Below are positions 40,921 to 61,231 of a DNA stretch of 64,000 bases, piece after piece. Below the pieces are notes generated by a model, which was given only the letters and a program-made list of their open reading frames with translations, was not told where the DNA came from and made no database searches. Within the stretch, counting starts at the first letter, position 1. Each line of letters opens with the position of its first letter. The position numbers and the translations under genes were made by a program. Source of the DNA: Adineta steineri (Eukaryota > Rotifera > Eurotatoria > Adinetida > Adinetidae); contig CAJNOI010000016.1 in the NCBI GenBank assembly GCA_905250115.1, forward strand, positions 236,184 through 300,183, read 5' to 3'.

Positions 40921-43654
40921 ATTTTGTAAATTTCTATTAATTAATAAATCGACATGATGAATCTTAAGAAAACAAAAATATTTTTATTTATTATTTATTT
41001 CATCATATGTTTCAAACATATAACTCGACAATGAAATGTGAAGAATTATAAGAAGTTTTCTTTTTTCTCCTCCCTTTTCTTCCCTTCTTCTTCTTCTTTT
41101 TTTCTTTCTTTTTTTCCTTTCTCGTTCGCGCACAAGGGTTTTTATCCTTTTTTTTGAAATATTAAAAGGTTTTGAAAAATTACTCTTAACCAACAGAATT
41201 GAGTGAAATTCTTCTTTTGATTCCTTGTTTCTTTATGTACTCGACCGATCGATCGATTTTTTTCTCTTCTTTCTTTTAAATTAATCACTTTTTATTGGTT
41301 ATAAAGAGAAACCATCGGTTCACATATGATCACTGTTCAATATATATTTATGACATCTATCGTGAACACAAGAAAAAAAAAATTTAAAGAAGAAGACATT
41401 CACGTTTTTTTACTTACTCTTAAAATTAAAAACTATAGTTTATGTTCGAAATCCAATCTTTTATATTACACGGGATTATTTCATCATTTTATGAAATGTT
41501 TTGAAATATAATTATAAAAACAAACGATATTTGGTGGCTAAATAAAATGTTATTCGAATTAAATATAGAATCTGCTAATTGCTTACATTTACTTCTTTTT
41601 TTCGATTTTTATATGTATTTGATAAGGTATAGTGTTCAAGAACACAACAATTAACGAAGTATAGAGTTCTTATCATCATTTTTCTCGGAACTCTATTTTA
41701 TAATAGATAAGATATTTAAGAGTTGAAATATTTCACTACTTATTATGCAATAAGAATCTGATAAGATAGCTGTTAAGTATATTTCTTGAGATTTAGAAGA
41801 AAAAAAATGGTTGAAAAATATTATTGATAAACTTTTTTCAGTTCTATATGGTTAATATAATTCGATTTTGAATTAATAATATTGACTTATAACAAAAATA
41901 TGTGAACTATTTTAAAGTAAATAATATTTTGTTTTATTAATTCTATTAGAATAAAGTAATACAAAAGAAAATTATTAAAATTCACATCAGTAAACATCTT
42001 TCGAAATTATTTATTCTTTATTTTGTCCTACATTAATTGCTCTGATAATAATAATAATAAACTATTGTCTTGTTCGATTATCATTGCAGCTGATGCCATA
42101 CAAATATACGTTGAAGTCAATAGGTTTCTTACACTTCTAAAATTCATACTGAAGATTAATCATAGACAATGATTAAGTTTCATAAATAAATATGGATATA
42201 TCATTTTTTATTATTTTTATCAGATACAAGTCCATATTTACACACGCAAAATAAGTTGTCAATAGATAAGATTGATTGCATATTAATGTACAGTCGTTCG
42301 ATCGATTTTTGACTCTTAATGATGGGAATGTATACCTGAAAGGGTAAAAATAATAGTAGTGACAATGTGAATACATATGAGTGTAATAACAGTAATGATG
42401 ATGAGTGGAATTACAATACTTGATAAGTTGTAGTATGATGAAGAATATATATTAGAATTTTATCATTTTAAAATTTATTGTAAAGATAATTACATTCAAT
42501 ATATGTGTCATACGAAACAAAGTGCTTGTCAAGTCCAATGCCAATAGCCTAGGGATCGTATTACTTACAGTAGTTTATGTGTAACATATTATCTTAATTA
42601 TCAATTTTATGTTATTCCATATTTCAAGATCTTAAAATGTATTGAATGAACTTCATGTTCAGTTAAAGAAATCTGTAGTAGATTGTGATGTCATTTGTAT
42701 TTTTGTAGGAAATATATGACGATAAATACGCTGTCAGAATAATATCGTTATTCATAAGAATATTCTATTTTAAAATATGAATATTTCAACTTGTGATTCA
42801 CATTATTGCGAGTTCCTTAGATAAACAATTTATCGACATTTCCTATTTTATTTATATTAAAACTACAGTTTCATTTGATTTGATTTAAATAGTTAATATT
42901 GTACGTGGGCATCGTAATGTTAATGAACTGAATAAAAAATTTACTAATACATAAATAAATAATCAGATTAAATATTAATATTATTTCATATGACAATTAT
43001 TTGTAGCTAGTCATATTAATTTTTGACTTCTGAATATTTGAGTTATCATACATTAATTATAATATATTGTATATTCGTGTCCTTTGTTTATAGTTCATAT
43101 TTTTTGTGTCAAATATTGTTTGTAACAATCAATTATTCATAGAGTTTATGTCATGTAAAACTATAGAATAGACAAGTGATTCTATAATCTCATCGATTGT
43201 ATTAACTTTATTAGAGTTGGTCCTTGCTATCATCTGAAAAAATAAATCCAATATCTCAATAGATTTTGAATAAATGACAATTAATGAATTCAAGTGACAT
43301 TGAGAGACTTCAAATAAATAAATCTCCCTCTACTGATTTCATCTTGAGTACGATTTTCTTCGAGTCGACATTTTCCTCCTTATGTAATTTTATAACACAT
43401 TGATTCTGATTGACTTTTACTGATATTGTTTACTCTATAGATTTTTGATATAATTAGAAATTTTATTAGTTTATTTTGAAATTAATTTCATGCATGATAT
43501 AATTCATGAAAAAATTAAAAAGGTCAATACTATAATGTTAGCACTACAAACGAAAACAAGATTTTCTTTGAAAACAAAAATTGCATGCAACGATAAAATC
43601 TTTTGTATATAAATAATATTTATTAAGTATTTTTGAAATGTCTTAAAAAAAAAT
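40921..43654. other. Intergenic region, about 2.7 kb
   Basis: AT-rich. A purine/pyrimidine-skewed tract at 41050-41130 (CTTCTTCTTTTT type) gives spurious basic open frames. No gene, RNA or repeat recognised. Confidence 0.5.
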
Positions 43655-45487
43655 TTAAACATGCTGTGATAATGTTGTTTTGGAAGTATTATTATTTTGA
43701 AAATGATTTTCCATAATTGTACTTGGAATGTATGTACTAATTAGACGTTGAACCAGTATTTTCTTTTCATCTTCATTTAAAAATGTTGAACGTGCTGCAT
43801 TAAAAACACATTGAGTTAATTGTGCTGGTGTTAATTTTAAATCAGATAATGCATGTTCATATTCATGTTCAATTGTTATTTGTGATACTGATGGATCATC
43901 ACATGATAATGAAAAATTTAAACCATCACGAGCAAAATGATGTATAGGATGCCAAATTTCTTTTTTTGATTTAATATGCGAATGTAATCGTGTTTTACTT
44001 TCATGACCATGTATAACTAAATGTTTTTCTTCTGTTTCACTATCTTTTGGTATATATTTACCAATAGCATTTGTTTGTATTGATGATGTTAAACAACATT
44101 CAACATGAATATCATTACGACGTATTAAATCATATATAGATGGATCATCAATTATGGCATAACCATGACCAATTCGTTCCGCATGACATAATTCAATTGC
44201 TTCACGAACTGATTCAGCTGAACCTGTTTCACCAGCATGTACTGTACGATGTATACCAAGTTCAAGTGCACGTTTGAATGCTGGAACATGTGGACCTATT
44301 GGATAATTATGCTCATCACCAGCAATATCGATACCAACAACACCGGCTGAACGATATTTATCAGCTAAGTTTACCACTTCCATTGACCTACAGATGAAAA
44401 GTATTTTGTTTTTAAATTTATTAAGATATAACTGTTCATTTAAAGTCAATGACTTGACGATTTATTCAAAAACTACATAAATATATCTCATTATAGTGAT
44501 TTGATATTAATGTAACATTATAGTAAAATGAGAATCCCTTACCAAATATTTATGTTAAAAATAGATCCCACATGAAAAGATTAATCCTTTGTTACAATTT
44601 TAACGTACTAATAAACTCACACCTACAAAATATTAGTATCATTAAAGACATTAATATTGAAAAATGATTCTAATTTCAATTATTTCTAACATACCATTCG
44701 GGACACTGCCGTATACAACATAATATTGTTCGAACATCAACAGAAAATTCTTTCATTCCACGTTGAAGACCACGATTAATTGCTTCGATTACCTTTAAGA
44801 AAGATTAAAAGTTTTTTTCTAATAAAAAATAAGTCAAAATTTTTACCTGTTCTGGTGTTAATTTATTGTCAGTTAAAAATTGTGGACTATACCTAGTTTC
44901 AGTATAAAGTACACCTTGTATAGCTTGATCTTCAACAAATTCATATGCAACTCGTTCAAGTGCTTCAATATCACCAGCAACAATTGGAGTAAAAAAAGGA
45001 AATTTGGTAAGAAATTCAGCAAGTGATTGACAAGTTGATTGAATACATATGTATCTTTAATAATATAAAAAACAATCATAGAAAACTTGATTTCTTTTTT
45101 TAGAAGATTTAAATTACGGTAGAAAATTCTCCATTGTTGATTCCATTCCATTAGGAAGTTGTATACCTAAAGAAAATCACGTTTTTATTTTAAAAATGAG
45201 TTCGATGTTATATACCTTTCTTTTGAGCTAATTCAAATAATGTGGAATGTCGAAAAGAACCATCGAGATGAATATGAAGCTAAATAAAAAGTGCAACTGA
45301 TTTCTCTTTAGACCTAATCATATTTTACTTCAATTAAGGATGGTGCAGCATTGATAGATGAGCTTCGATGATGATGATGATGATGGTGAGGATGAGGTTG
45401 ATCAGGAGTAGGACAATTTTCATCAGTATCTATTAATGTTCCAGGCAACTGTTTATCGTCTTGGTTATTCGACTCTTTCTTATCCAT
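43655..45487 (-). CDS. ADA: Adenosine deaminase (ADA)
   Basis: Six exons: 45487-45329, 45279-45216, 45166-45118, 45054-44847, 44792-44695 and 44387-43655, together 1,311 nt and 436 residues. All catalytic features are visible: the metal-binding LHIHLDGS, AYEFVEDQAIQGVLYTETRY with the substrate-loop region, GIDIAGDE, HRTVHAGETGS (zinc His and catalytic Glu), ERIGHGY and LSCDDP (zinc Asp pair). The enzyme deaminates adenosine and deoxyadenosine to inosine in purine salvage. Two differences from human ADA stand out. There is an N-terminal extension of about 53 residues with a His run (HPHHHHHHHRSSS), and an insertion after ECCLTSS containing HLVIHGHESKTRLHSHIK and further basic residues. No signal peptide, so it is not the secreted ADGF/ADA2 type. 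Confidence 0.95.
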
Positions 45488-46008
45488 GTTTATAGGTTAT
45501 AAATGAAAGGCAATACTCTTGTTTCAATAAAGCGATTCTTTTGTTCGCATGAAGGTATAAAAACAAGAAAATAAGCAAGCGTGCAGCGTTTACAGATGCT
45601 TGATGAATACACCAGATGGCATTAATCAGCATGCGTATTTTTTTCAAAAGTTATCCTAGATATTATTATTGATATAAAAATATAAATACTCTCGTTTAAT
45701 AATTAAAAATAATATTTATAAAAAATCTTATTTGATATAGATGGAGTTAGTTGTTTATAATTTCATAAGAATTGTTAATTACAAAAGTTCCAAATAAATA
45801 AATAAATAATCAAATAAAAATTTTTTCCCTGATATAGATCTGTCGATTATTTTTTTATTTAAAATAATCTTATGAGTCATTTTATATCAAACAGTTACGA
45901 TCTATCAGTAACATCAATGTAAAATAAAAAGAATATTTTCGATTATTTTTTTTTTTCATATGATTATTTATAGGAAATGAGCCATTTTCGACATATTTTA
46001 ACAATTAA
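45488..46008. promoter_or_regulatory. Divergent ADA/USP7 promoter region
   Basis: The ADA start (-) and the USP7 start (+) are 521 bp apart, head to head, so this spacer must hold both promoters. Sequence is AT-rich with no clear TATA element that decides either start. Confidence 0.6.
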
Positions 46009-52456
<6,448 letters not shown>

Positions 52457-52832
52457 TCGTGTATAATCCCGTTCTTTTTTTTTATATGAATTTGACAAAA
52501 ATCTTTTATTTTATTCATTGGTTAACTAATGGTGTTGATTAGTTCTATTTATTATCATAAATAGAGAAAATTATGAATAATGTTTGTTTCTTTTTTCTCT
52601 TCTTCTTCCAGTATTTTGACATGCATAAGAAAATTTCTTGTTTTTTAAATAAAAATGTGTGTTTTCAATGCTTTTTTTTTTGTGTTTTTATATTATTTTC
52701 TTTCTTAATGTATATGTGTGATTCAATTTTATTTTTTGTTGTTTATATATAAACATTAATGAGAGAACAAACAGTTCTAACAACAAATCATTAAAAAGAA
52801 GAAAACAAAGGGAAAATCTAACATGAAAGACA
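52457..52832. other. Convergent spacer between USP7 and the membrane-protein gene
   Basis: About 375 bp shared 3' flank of two convergent genes. T-rich, no other feature. Confidence 0.5.
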
Positions 52833-54252
52833 TTATACTGGTGAAGTTTGATGACTATGTCGAGACCACGGTTTATTTGTATCTAAAATATGTGCCATAG
52901 ATAATAATGCATCTGATTGATCACTGTATGGTTCTTTGTCATTTGATGCTGTTTGTGAATTATTTAATGTATGAGATTCAATATCATCATGTTCTCCACC
53001 ATCATCATCTTCGCCAGGACCAAGTAGAAAATGAACATGATTTTTACTTGGTATTCGTTTGAGGAATGGTTCATTTTCATCTGTAGTATGTGTATCATTA
53101 TCGATAGATACAGATGGTTCACTAAGAACGATAGCAGGTGATGATATAATTCTTTTCTTCATTTTTGTCTCTTCGTCAATCGTTGGTTGACGTGGAATCG
53201 CGTGACTATGATTAGTCGCGTGATGTTGATGTTGGTGTTGTTGTAGTTCAGCTGCTGCATCTAATGAAGAAACTGACTGTCGGACGAGGCTAACTGATGA
53301 AAGTGTAGAACGAATACTATGTGCTGTAGCGTGTAATTGTTTCGAAATTAATTGTGCTACACGACGTTTTCGCATTGTAAATACACTTTGTAAAACAACA
53401 AGTAAAGCAATAATAATTGAATATTGTGTTGTAATAAACAAAAGTCCATGTTTTGCATCTGCTCTTAATTCGGAAAATTTCGAATAATCATTTATAATAT
53501 CTTGACAAAGAAGTAAATCAGGAATTTTTGTTGACGTATTTTGTCGATAATAAGATATACATATACTATATTTTTCCTTATGATTTAATGCAGTTAATAA
53601 TAATGAATTCGAAAAATGTAGATAGGGTTTAGATGTTGTATTTTTTAAATTTAATTTTTCCATTTTAAGTATAATTTCTTTATTTTTATGATAGGGTCGA
53701 ATAATAAAAACGAAATATTCTAATAACATTATAGATTTAAATGGACGCGATGGCATTGTTGCCATTAATGCTGATAAACTTGATTTACGTTTAGAATTTG
53801 AATAAATATTATTTTCAATTAATGATGTTGGAACAGAAAATAAATCAAACGTTACACGAATTGTATATTTATCAACAAAATGCCAATCGATTTCATAATG
53901 TGGCCCTTGATAAAGTTCAGGTACCGCAATAACATCTGGTCTTGTGTCTGTTTCTAATAAATCATTAACAAATACTTCATTTTTAATTTCATCAGGTGTT
54001 ATCACATCATCATCTGTAGAGTCGATTTTTTTTCTTTCTACTTGTATTATAGAAGAATTTCTATCAACAATCTATTAACAAATTAATAGATATTATTCTT
54101 ATTATTGATAATAATATTTTTCTTACTTTTCCATTAGAATGATTAACTACAATTGTTGATAATGTAGTTGTTTTTGTTATTTTAGTTTTTGAAAGATTTG
54201 AATCGCTTAATGATGCGAATAAGAATAGTAGAAATAGTGATATAATAAACAT
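52833..54252 (-). CDS. Single-pass type I membrane protein, family unknown
   Basis: Two exons, 54252-54127 and 54071-52833, give 454 residues. The first 18 residues (MFIISLFLLFLFASLSDS) are a signal peptide. The ectodomain of about 230 residues has several NxS/T sites and beta-rich stretches (EIDWHFVDKYTIRVTFDLFS, EKYSICISYYRQNTS), consistent with a fibronectin-III-like module. One transmembrane helix (about 252-275; TTQYSIIIALLVVLQSVF) is followed by a TMRKRR stop-transfer. The cytoplasmic tail of about 180 residues is Ser/His/Asp-rich with a His run (QHQHQHHATNHSH) and an acidic patch (GPGEDDDGGEHDD). The architecture suggests a receptor or adhesion molecule. I could not name a homologue. 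Confidence 0.78.
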
Positions 54253-56873
54253 TTTAATTTAATATACTCTTCATTGAATTCAATAATCTTTAACGTTCGT
54301 AGGAAATAACCTGATATAAAGGACAGAAGAAACAGAAAGAAAAAAAAGAAATAAATGAATACATAAAATGTGGGAGGAAAAAAAAGAGAGTGTTCAATGA
54401 GTATTATGAGCAGAGCAGAGCATAGAACAACTACGAGAAATGTTGTGTTCTTTATTCTCCAACCAATGATGAATGATTCAATACTATTCTTCGGTAGTAG
54501 TAGTTTTAAGATGATCGTCAAAGATATAGTGAGGAGGAAAAAGTGGTCGGGAGTACGAACGAAAGAGTAGGCAAACTATATATGAGAAAAAAAAGAAATA
54601 AGACTGTAAGAGAAGAATGACGTCAATAGAGAAGAAGTAGAGAATGAGAAAAAAGCTGATGTTAGCGCATGCATACACAAACATATGGTACACTCTGTTC
54701 TCTTAGTTTGGAATACAAATGGAAGGAATACTAACGGATGCTATATTTAGTATACATGAGGATAGTAGCATGAGAGATCTATTGACAACAATAGATTAAC
54801 GAATGACAACTCATCTCTATTATTTAAGAGTAATCCTTTTAGATTTGATTAATATAAAAAGTAGAAAAAATCTCTTCATCATTCATTCTTGATTTTTCGG
54901 TTATTTTCTTTTCATTTCATACTTTACTTTCACCTCAATAACGAAAAAGTACATTAAAATGTTTTAGGTTTCAATAGGACATGAAATTATACGACTTGTA
55001 TGCATTCCTCCGTTTACTTTTACTTATATTCGTTTCATTTATTTTTTTAATGTGTAACGACCGAAAGAAAATTAAGTAAAAGAAAAAAAAGTATATGTCG
55101 TTTATTGATCACGAACATATGATACTCAAAATAATCATATATATGTATCCTTGATTCGAAACATCATGTATCATCTCGTTGATAACTATATTTTTAGTCT
55201 GTCAACGTCTGCATAGATATATTATATATTCTAAAAATAAATACAGTTCTTATCATTCATATTTATACTATGAGAATAAAGATTTGCTTATTATAATTCT
55301 CCACTTTATCTAGTAACAACTGTGAATAAAAATAACACTCAACAATCTTCGACCTCGACTAAAGAAACGCCCCTCACTTCGTTTTGTATACTGTATTGAA
55401 ATAAAAGAATTATTATACAACGTGTATGTTAAAATTATATTGTATATATTAACATTAATAATGGATAATTTGACCAGCAATTCTATAGGGATCTCATTCA
55501 AAACTATGACAAATCAAATGAATAAGTTACAAAAAAAAGCTATTGACAATCAAATACATATGAATCAATACTATTTGCTTACATTTCGATGAAAAATACA
55601 TTTTGTTATAATAACTAGTGATATTTTCTCCATTCGATCTGAATATATTATATCAATGACAGATATTAATCATATCAATTTTCTATCGTCATCAATTTTT
55701 TTTTATGAAATATCTTCATCATTAAAAATCATGTATGATTAATTGAAAATTGATCGTTATCAAAAGTTAGATGATGTCTATTTCCTATAAGAAAAAATCA
55801 GCACATTCCTTCGATAAAAATCTTATTAAAAAAGAAAATACTAAATTGCATCAATATATATATATGAAAGATGCATTCATGCATGAAAGATTTAATAATA
55901 TATGTTGATAACAATGAAATCCTATTGTTACATATTTATATTAAAATCTATAGAACAATCATAATTTGTTTTTTGTACTGTGCATTATTATTAAAGATGG
56001 GAAATTCCGATTCATTGAATATTGCATTTTTTAATCTATGTGTTATTTCGGTACGTGCAAATTGTTAGTATCGAAAATTGAATCTAATCCTATGTATCGA
56101 ATGACAAAAGAAAATACTACAAGTATTTATTAAGCCTATCATTGTGTCATAGATTATCCGTTAAAACTTTGTTTATAATAAGACTGATTTTAAGATATTT
56201 ACCAGACAAGATAACATGTTTTTGCCTTCGGCTTGTATATATTGATTTTATCTTAGAAGAAAAAAACAATATATCTTAACGCTATATACTATAAGGTCAA
56301 GGTGATAAAACTGATTAGTACCCATGAGGTTCATTCTACAAATTTGAATTTCTTCAGAGACGTACAAAAAATAATCAATCAAAAATACTTGTGTTCTATG
56401 CTTTAAATTTTCTTGTATTGTTCTTCTTTAACAAAAATAAAACAGGTTTGATACATATGATCATATTTCATTTTGATTTCTATTAAAATATAGTAGTATC
56501 TCATATCAACGAGTTCTTACGATCGAATAAATTGCTTTGCACTTGAGTTTTTTTTATAATGTGGCGGAAAGATATATTACAGTTTTATTTAAATAGATTG
56601 TATATTAGGCGTATCAATGTTTTTATATAACAAATCAGAATATATTGGCTATAAAAAAAGAAAATATCGTAATCAAGGATAGGAAATATGCTACTTCAGT
56701 TTTTCCTCACTTGTTTCGATCATATTTTTTATTAGAAATATATTTCATTCTTATTTAATAATTACGATAGATTTTTGAAAAATCATCATATGGAATTTAT
56801 TTGTATAAAAAAATCTTTATAATAGAAATCAAACAATCAATTAAATCAGTGACTAGGAATAAAAATAAATAAA
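54253..56873. other. Intergenic region, about 2.6 kb
   Basis: Upstream DNA of the membrane-protein gene and 3' flank of VPS18. No gene, RNA or mobile element recognised; short open frames here show no protein signature. Confidence 0.5.
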
Positions 56874-59800
56874 TTATTGAATTGCTTTAAGTGGTTGATC
56901 AAGACAATCAACAGCTGTTTCACCACATAAAATACATTGTGAAGCAACAATATCATCAAGTTCTTGTTGTACACTATCCATATCACGTGATGGTGGTGCT
57001 ATTCCACTTGCTATTATTGTTTGTAGACGATTAATAGTTTCAATACGTTTTGTTGAATTTTTATCAACTTTTTGTTCAGTATTTGCTACTTGTGAACGAT
57101 TGGCTTCATTTACATTTTCTCCATCTTTACGGTTCATTAAACGTCGTACATATGTAAATAAACAATCACCATGAAAATAATGACCACAAGCAAATATATA
57201 AAATACTGGTTGTAACATTAAAACTTGTTCACATAATGAACATGTTTCATTTGAATCAATTGTTGCTATACATCGTGTACGATATTTAGCTAAATCAACA
57301 CGTATATCATCAATTGATGTTGATGCTTCTTTCATTTCAGTTCGTAAATCAGTTAAACGAAGATTATAATGTTCTAATGATTCAATAATTGGCTTTTTAA
57401 ATTGATCAATTGTTTCAAAATCAGGAAATAATGGAAGAACATCTTCGATTTTAAGTAAATCAGTATCACGACTTTTAACAATTTCCATTACTTCATTAAG
57501 GTCATGTCCTTGAGTTATGACAGAACTAGCTAAATAGAAATAATAATAAAAAACAATTTTCTTGTCAGATTCATCATTTTGTATTGATACAAAGGCAACA
57601 GACATTATAGATTTGAAATCTTTCGCGTCTTACTACTAATGTTTATAGAAATCAAAAATAAGATTCTATTATATATGATTTCTTACCAATTTTAAGCCAT
57701 AATTTTTTCTTTCGTTCATCATTAATTGGTGCTGTTGATGCACAATCCTTTGCCAGTTTAATATTTACCTTAAAATTAATCATTTGTTTAATATGTACAT
57801 ATATATTTGAATTAGATTTACTTGTAAAGCTGTTTCAACAGCTTCTTCATACATGCCTAATAATTGATATAAAAACACACATTCTTCATTAAGATCATGA
57901 TCAATACAAAGACGTAATGCATATCTTGGATCATAGGTTATTGACGAAAGATCCTAAATTTAGAATTCGATATGAAATTTTAATAGAATATAAATAAAGC
58001 TTACTTCTTTTTGATCGGATAAATATTTCATTATTTGATCAGGTTCGAATTTAATATATTCCGAAAGTAAATAATTATGAATTGATTTATCAATACATCC
58101 TCTTGCTAGACAAAACTTTAAAAAATCTAATACTGCTTTACCCTAAAATAAAAATCTATAGAAAATAAATAAAAATATTTGGTTTTACAATTGGAAATGC
58201 TCTTGAATATGCAATCATTGCGGGTAATAATTCTTTCGTATCAAAACCTTCTTTATATTTCTTTTTCCAAACATTTATAAGTTGTTCAGGTAATTTTTCG
58301 ATCAAAGTTGGTGAATATTTATAAAAAAGATGATAATCATTCTAGAAAAAAATTCAAATAAATTAAAAGAAGAAGAAGAAAATAAATATTTACTAATGGT
58401 TCTAATGTTTTCAATGCTTTTTCATAATCTTCACGTTCAAGATAAAGTAAAATAACACGTTCATAATCTTGTACATGTTCAGCAAAAAAAATTAAATCAT
58501 CAAGATCACCATGACTTGATAATAAATCATACATTGCTGACCGATGTTCTCTAAGACATGGTTGAATTTCTGTTTTACGTAAGAAATATTGAAATTTTCG
58601 ACGTATATCATCAAATTTTTCTTTTCGATTTTGTTCATCGAAAGTTTCATCAGTTGATTGAAGTGCTGATTTTGTTTTTGTTGGTAGTCTCATTTGATTT
58701 ATTGTTGTTGAAGAAACTGTTTCACGTAATTCATCAAGTTCATTTAAAAATAAATCTGTTAACCATAGAGTTAATATTGTTATTTGTGTACTATCCTATT
58801 TGAAAATAAGAAGAAAAGTAAGGATTTATCTAATTTTATATTTTACTGTTGATGGTTTTTGAAATTGTAAAACTGATTGAAGATATTCTCGAAGTGGTTC
58901 TTTATCTCTTAAAGCAAAGAATTTTAATGTAACATCTTCAAATGATGTATCTGATGTTGCATAAATGCTTGAGCTTAGTGAATATCTTTATAATTAAAAA
59001 GGAAAAAATGATATTTAGAAACAAAATAATTTTTTTACTTTTTTTCATTAAATAAATGATCAGCATGTCGAGAATTAATTGAACGTTGTCTTCGAGTTGT
59101 TTCAATTGGATCATCTGCCTAAATATATATTGTATTTAAAGAAAATACTTGAATTTTGAATAGTTCTTTTCTGATTATATCTACTATTATTACTCAGATA
59201 TTTAATCAATGTTGAACTCTTCATTGCTGAAGTCTTCAAGTCCGCTGTTTCCCTCTACGATGATCGCAATCGAAAATATGGTAATAAAGAATTTATGAAG
59301 AATATGAAACTTCTCATGCAGATTATTTTTCAATATTTTTAAGCAAAACCCGATTTTCTTCAATAAGGATAAATAGTAACATTGAAGATATGAATCTAAC
59401 ATTATTAGTCCATGTTATTCCTATTCGATTAAAAGTAATCTAATACATACTATAACACAAGTTTCAAATGCTTTTTGAAAATCATTTTTATGCATAAATA
59501 CACGCCAAACATCACGACGTTCATCTTTGATTGTATAACGAAGAACATGTGCATCAGTACAAGCCCATAATTGATCACGAATTTGATCGCGTGCATAACA
59601 AACTGGAGTACCACTCTATAAGAGCAAAAAATAGCTTTCAGATCTTAGAAGATATAGATTTATAGAATTCTAGCAAAAGTATATTTTTTATAATAATTCG
59701 TTATGGAAAAAAAGAAATAAAACTTACTGCCATCGAACCATCAATCATAACAATATTTTCATTAACAGTACATACAGCACGTATTTGATTTTCATTTGGA

Positions 59801-61062
59801 AACATCATAAGACAATGAAATTCAGTTAAAGCAACAGATTTTGGTGGTTTTTCTTCATCTCTTTGTTGTAGACTTTTATCAATATGATAATCAATAATAC
59901 GACTACGTTCAAGAAAAGATTTTTGTACATTGATTGGATCAATTTCCGTATAAAAAAGTCCAGCACCAGTTATCCATGCAAATTGTCTATTTAATAATTG
60001 TGATTGAGGTGATTTTCGTTTAACAAATAATTGAATTTCACTTTGAGCATTTCCACTTGGAAATTCACGATATTTTAAATCAGGTAATGAAGCATCACGA
60101 AAAAAAGCAAAAAATGATGAAAAATAATCTGATTTACGTGATGGATCAATTTGATGTTCAAAATAATATAAAGCTCTAATAAAAAAACATAAAAAACATA
60201 ATAAAACGTTTCTTTTTCCATTACTTTTGTGTTGTAATAACAACAAATACATTTGTATTATCTTCATAAGCAGATTTAACATCACAATAAATACCTGTTA
60301 AAGTATCTTGATTTCCTTCCATAATAGTTTTAAATACTGGATATACTTCAATGGAAAATATTACTTCACCATCGCGAATTGATAATTCATATATACTGCC
60401 ATCTTGTCCAGCAAGAAGTGCAACAACATCATTTTGTGTTTGTAAAAATCGATTACACCATGAAACAGATGCAAGAACAAATGATGAAGAATTTCCTAAT
60501 CGTATTGATTTTTTATTTAATTTTAATGTATATGCAGATGAAACAAGAATATATATATCACGTTTATCACGTGTTGATACAATAACTAAACGACCAGTTG
60601 GATCAAGAAATACTTTATTAATTGTATCTGGAATTTGAACATCTAGATTTATGAAAAATAATTAGCTTTAAAATCAAAAAATTTGAAGTTAAACCTTGAA
60701 ATGACGAAGTAGGTTTTGTATCTTTTGGTATGTCATCAAGACATCGTCGTTGTAAAGTTTTGTCATTTAGATGTAATATAAAAACATTATTTGATACAAC
60801 AAGATGATTAATTTTGGTATTTCTCTCAAATCTAAATAATTGGTTTTGTTTTTTTATTAGAAATAAAAATAAATATTTTACCTCCATGGAAGCTCACTTT
60901 TCAAAAAGATTGGCTCAAGATCTGTGACTGGATCCTAAAAAAGAAAATATAAAATATTCAAATTTTTGTTATTTAAAAAATAATACTCACAGATCCATCA
61001 GCTCTGAATGTTTGTTGTGCTTGAATATCCAATTGTTGATTGATGTCATCATCGGTAATCAT
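56874..61062 (-). CDS. VPS18: Vacuolar protein sorting 18 (VPS18)
   Basis: A minus-strand gene of about 13 exons from ATG 61062 to the stop at 56874. The N-terminal Pep3/VPS18 beta-propeller region includes HLVVSNNVFILHLNDKTLQR, INKVFLDPTGRLVVIS and REFPSGNAQSEIQLF...FAWITGAGLFY. Clathrin-heavy-chain-like helices follow: RSAMYDLLSSHGDLDDLIFF, QDYERVILLYLEREDYEKAL, DLSSITYDPRYALRLCIDHD, MYEEAVETALQVNIKLAKDC and LKIEDVLPLFPDFETIDQFK. The C-terminal RING is split across a linker: CSLCEQ, FACGHYFHGDCL, then SQCILCGE. VPS18 is a core subunit of the HOPS and CORVET tethering complexes in endosome-lysosome fusion. Length and domain order are as expected; zinc ligands look complete. Confidence 0.95.
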
Positions 61063-61231
61063 GATTATTATTTGTCTATCAAAAAGAATATAGTTAATAG
61101 TATGGCTCACAACCACTAAACTTTTTTTTCTATTCTTTATTTATTACAAAATATCATCAATTTTAGTAACGCGGGGATAACATTCTTATCAAAAAAAAAA
61201 GTGACTGTTCTTCATGATGCTCTTCGATTAA

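Noticed and set aside
40984-41193. Basic Arg/Lys-rich frame on the minus strand
   Set aside because: Arises from a pyrimidine tract (CTTCTTCTTTTT), not a protein.
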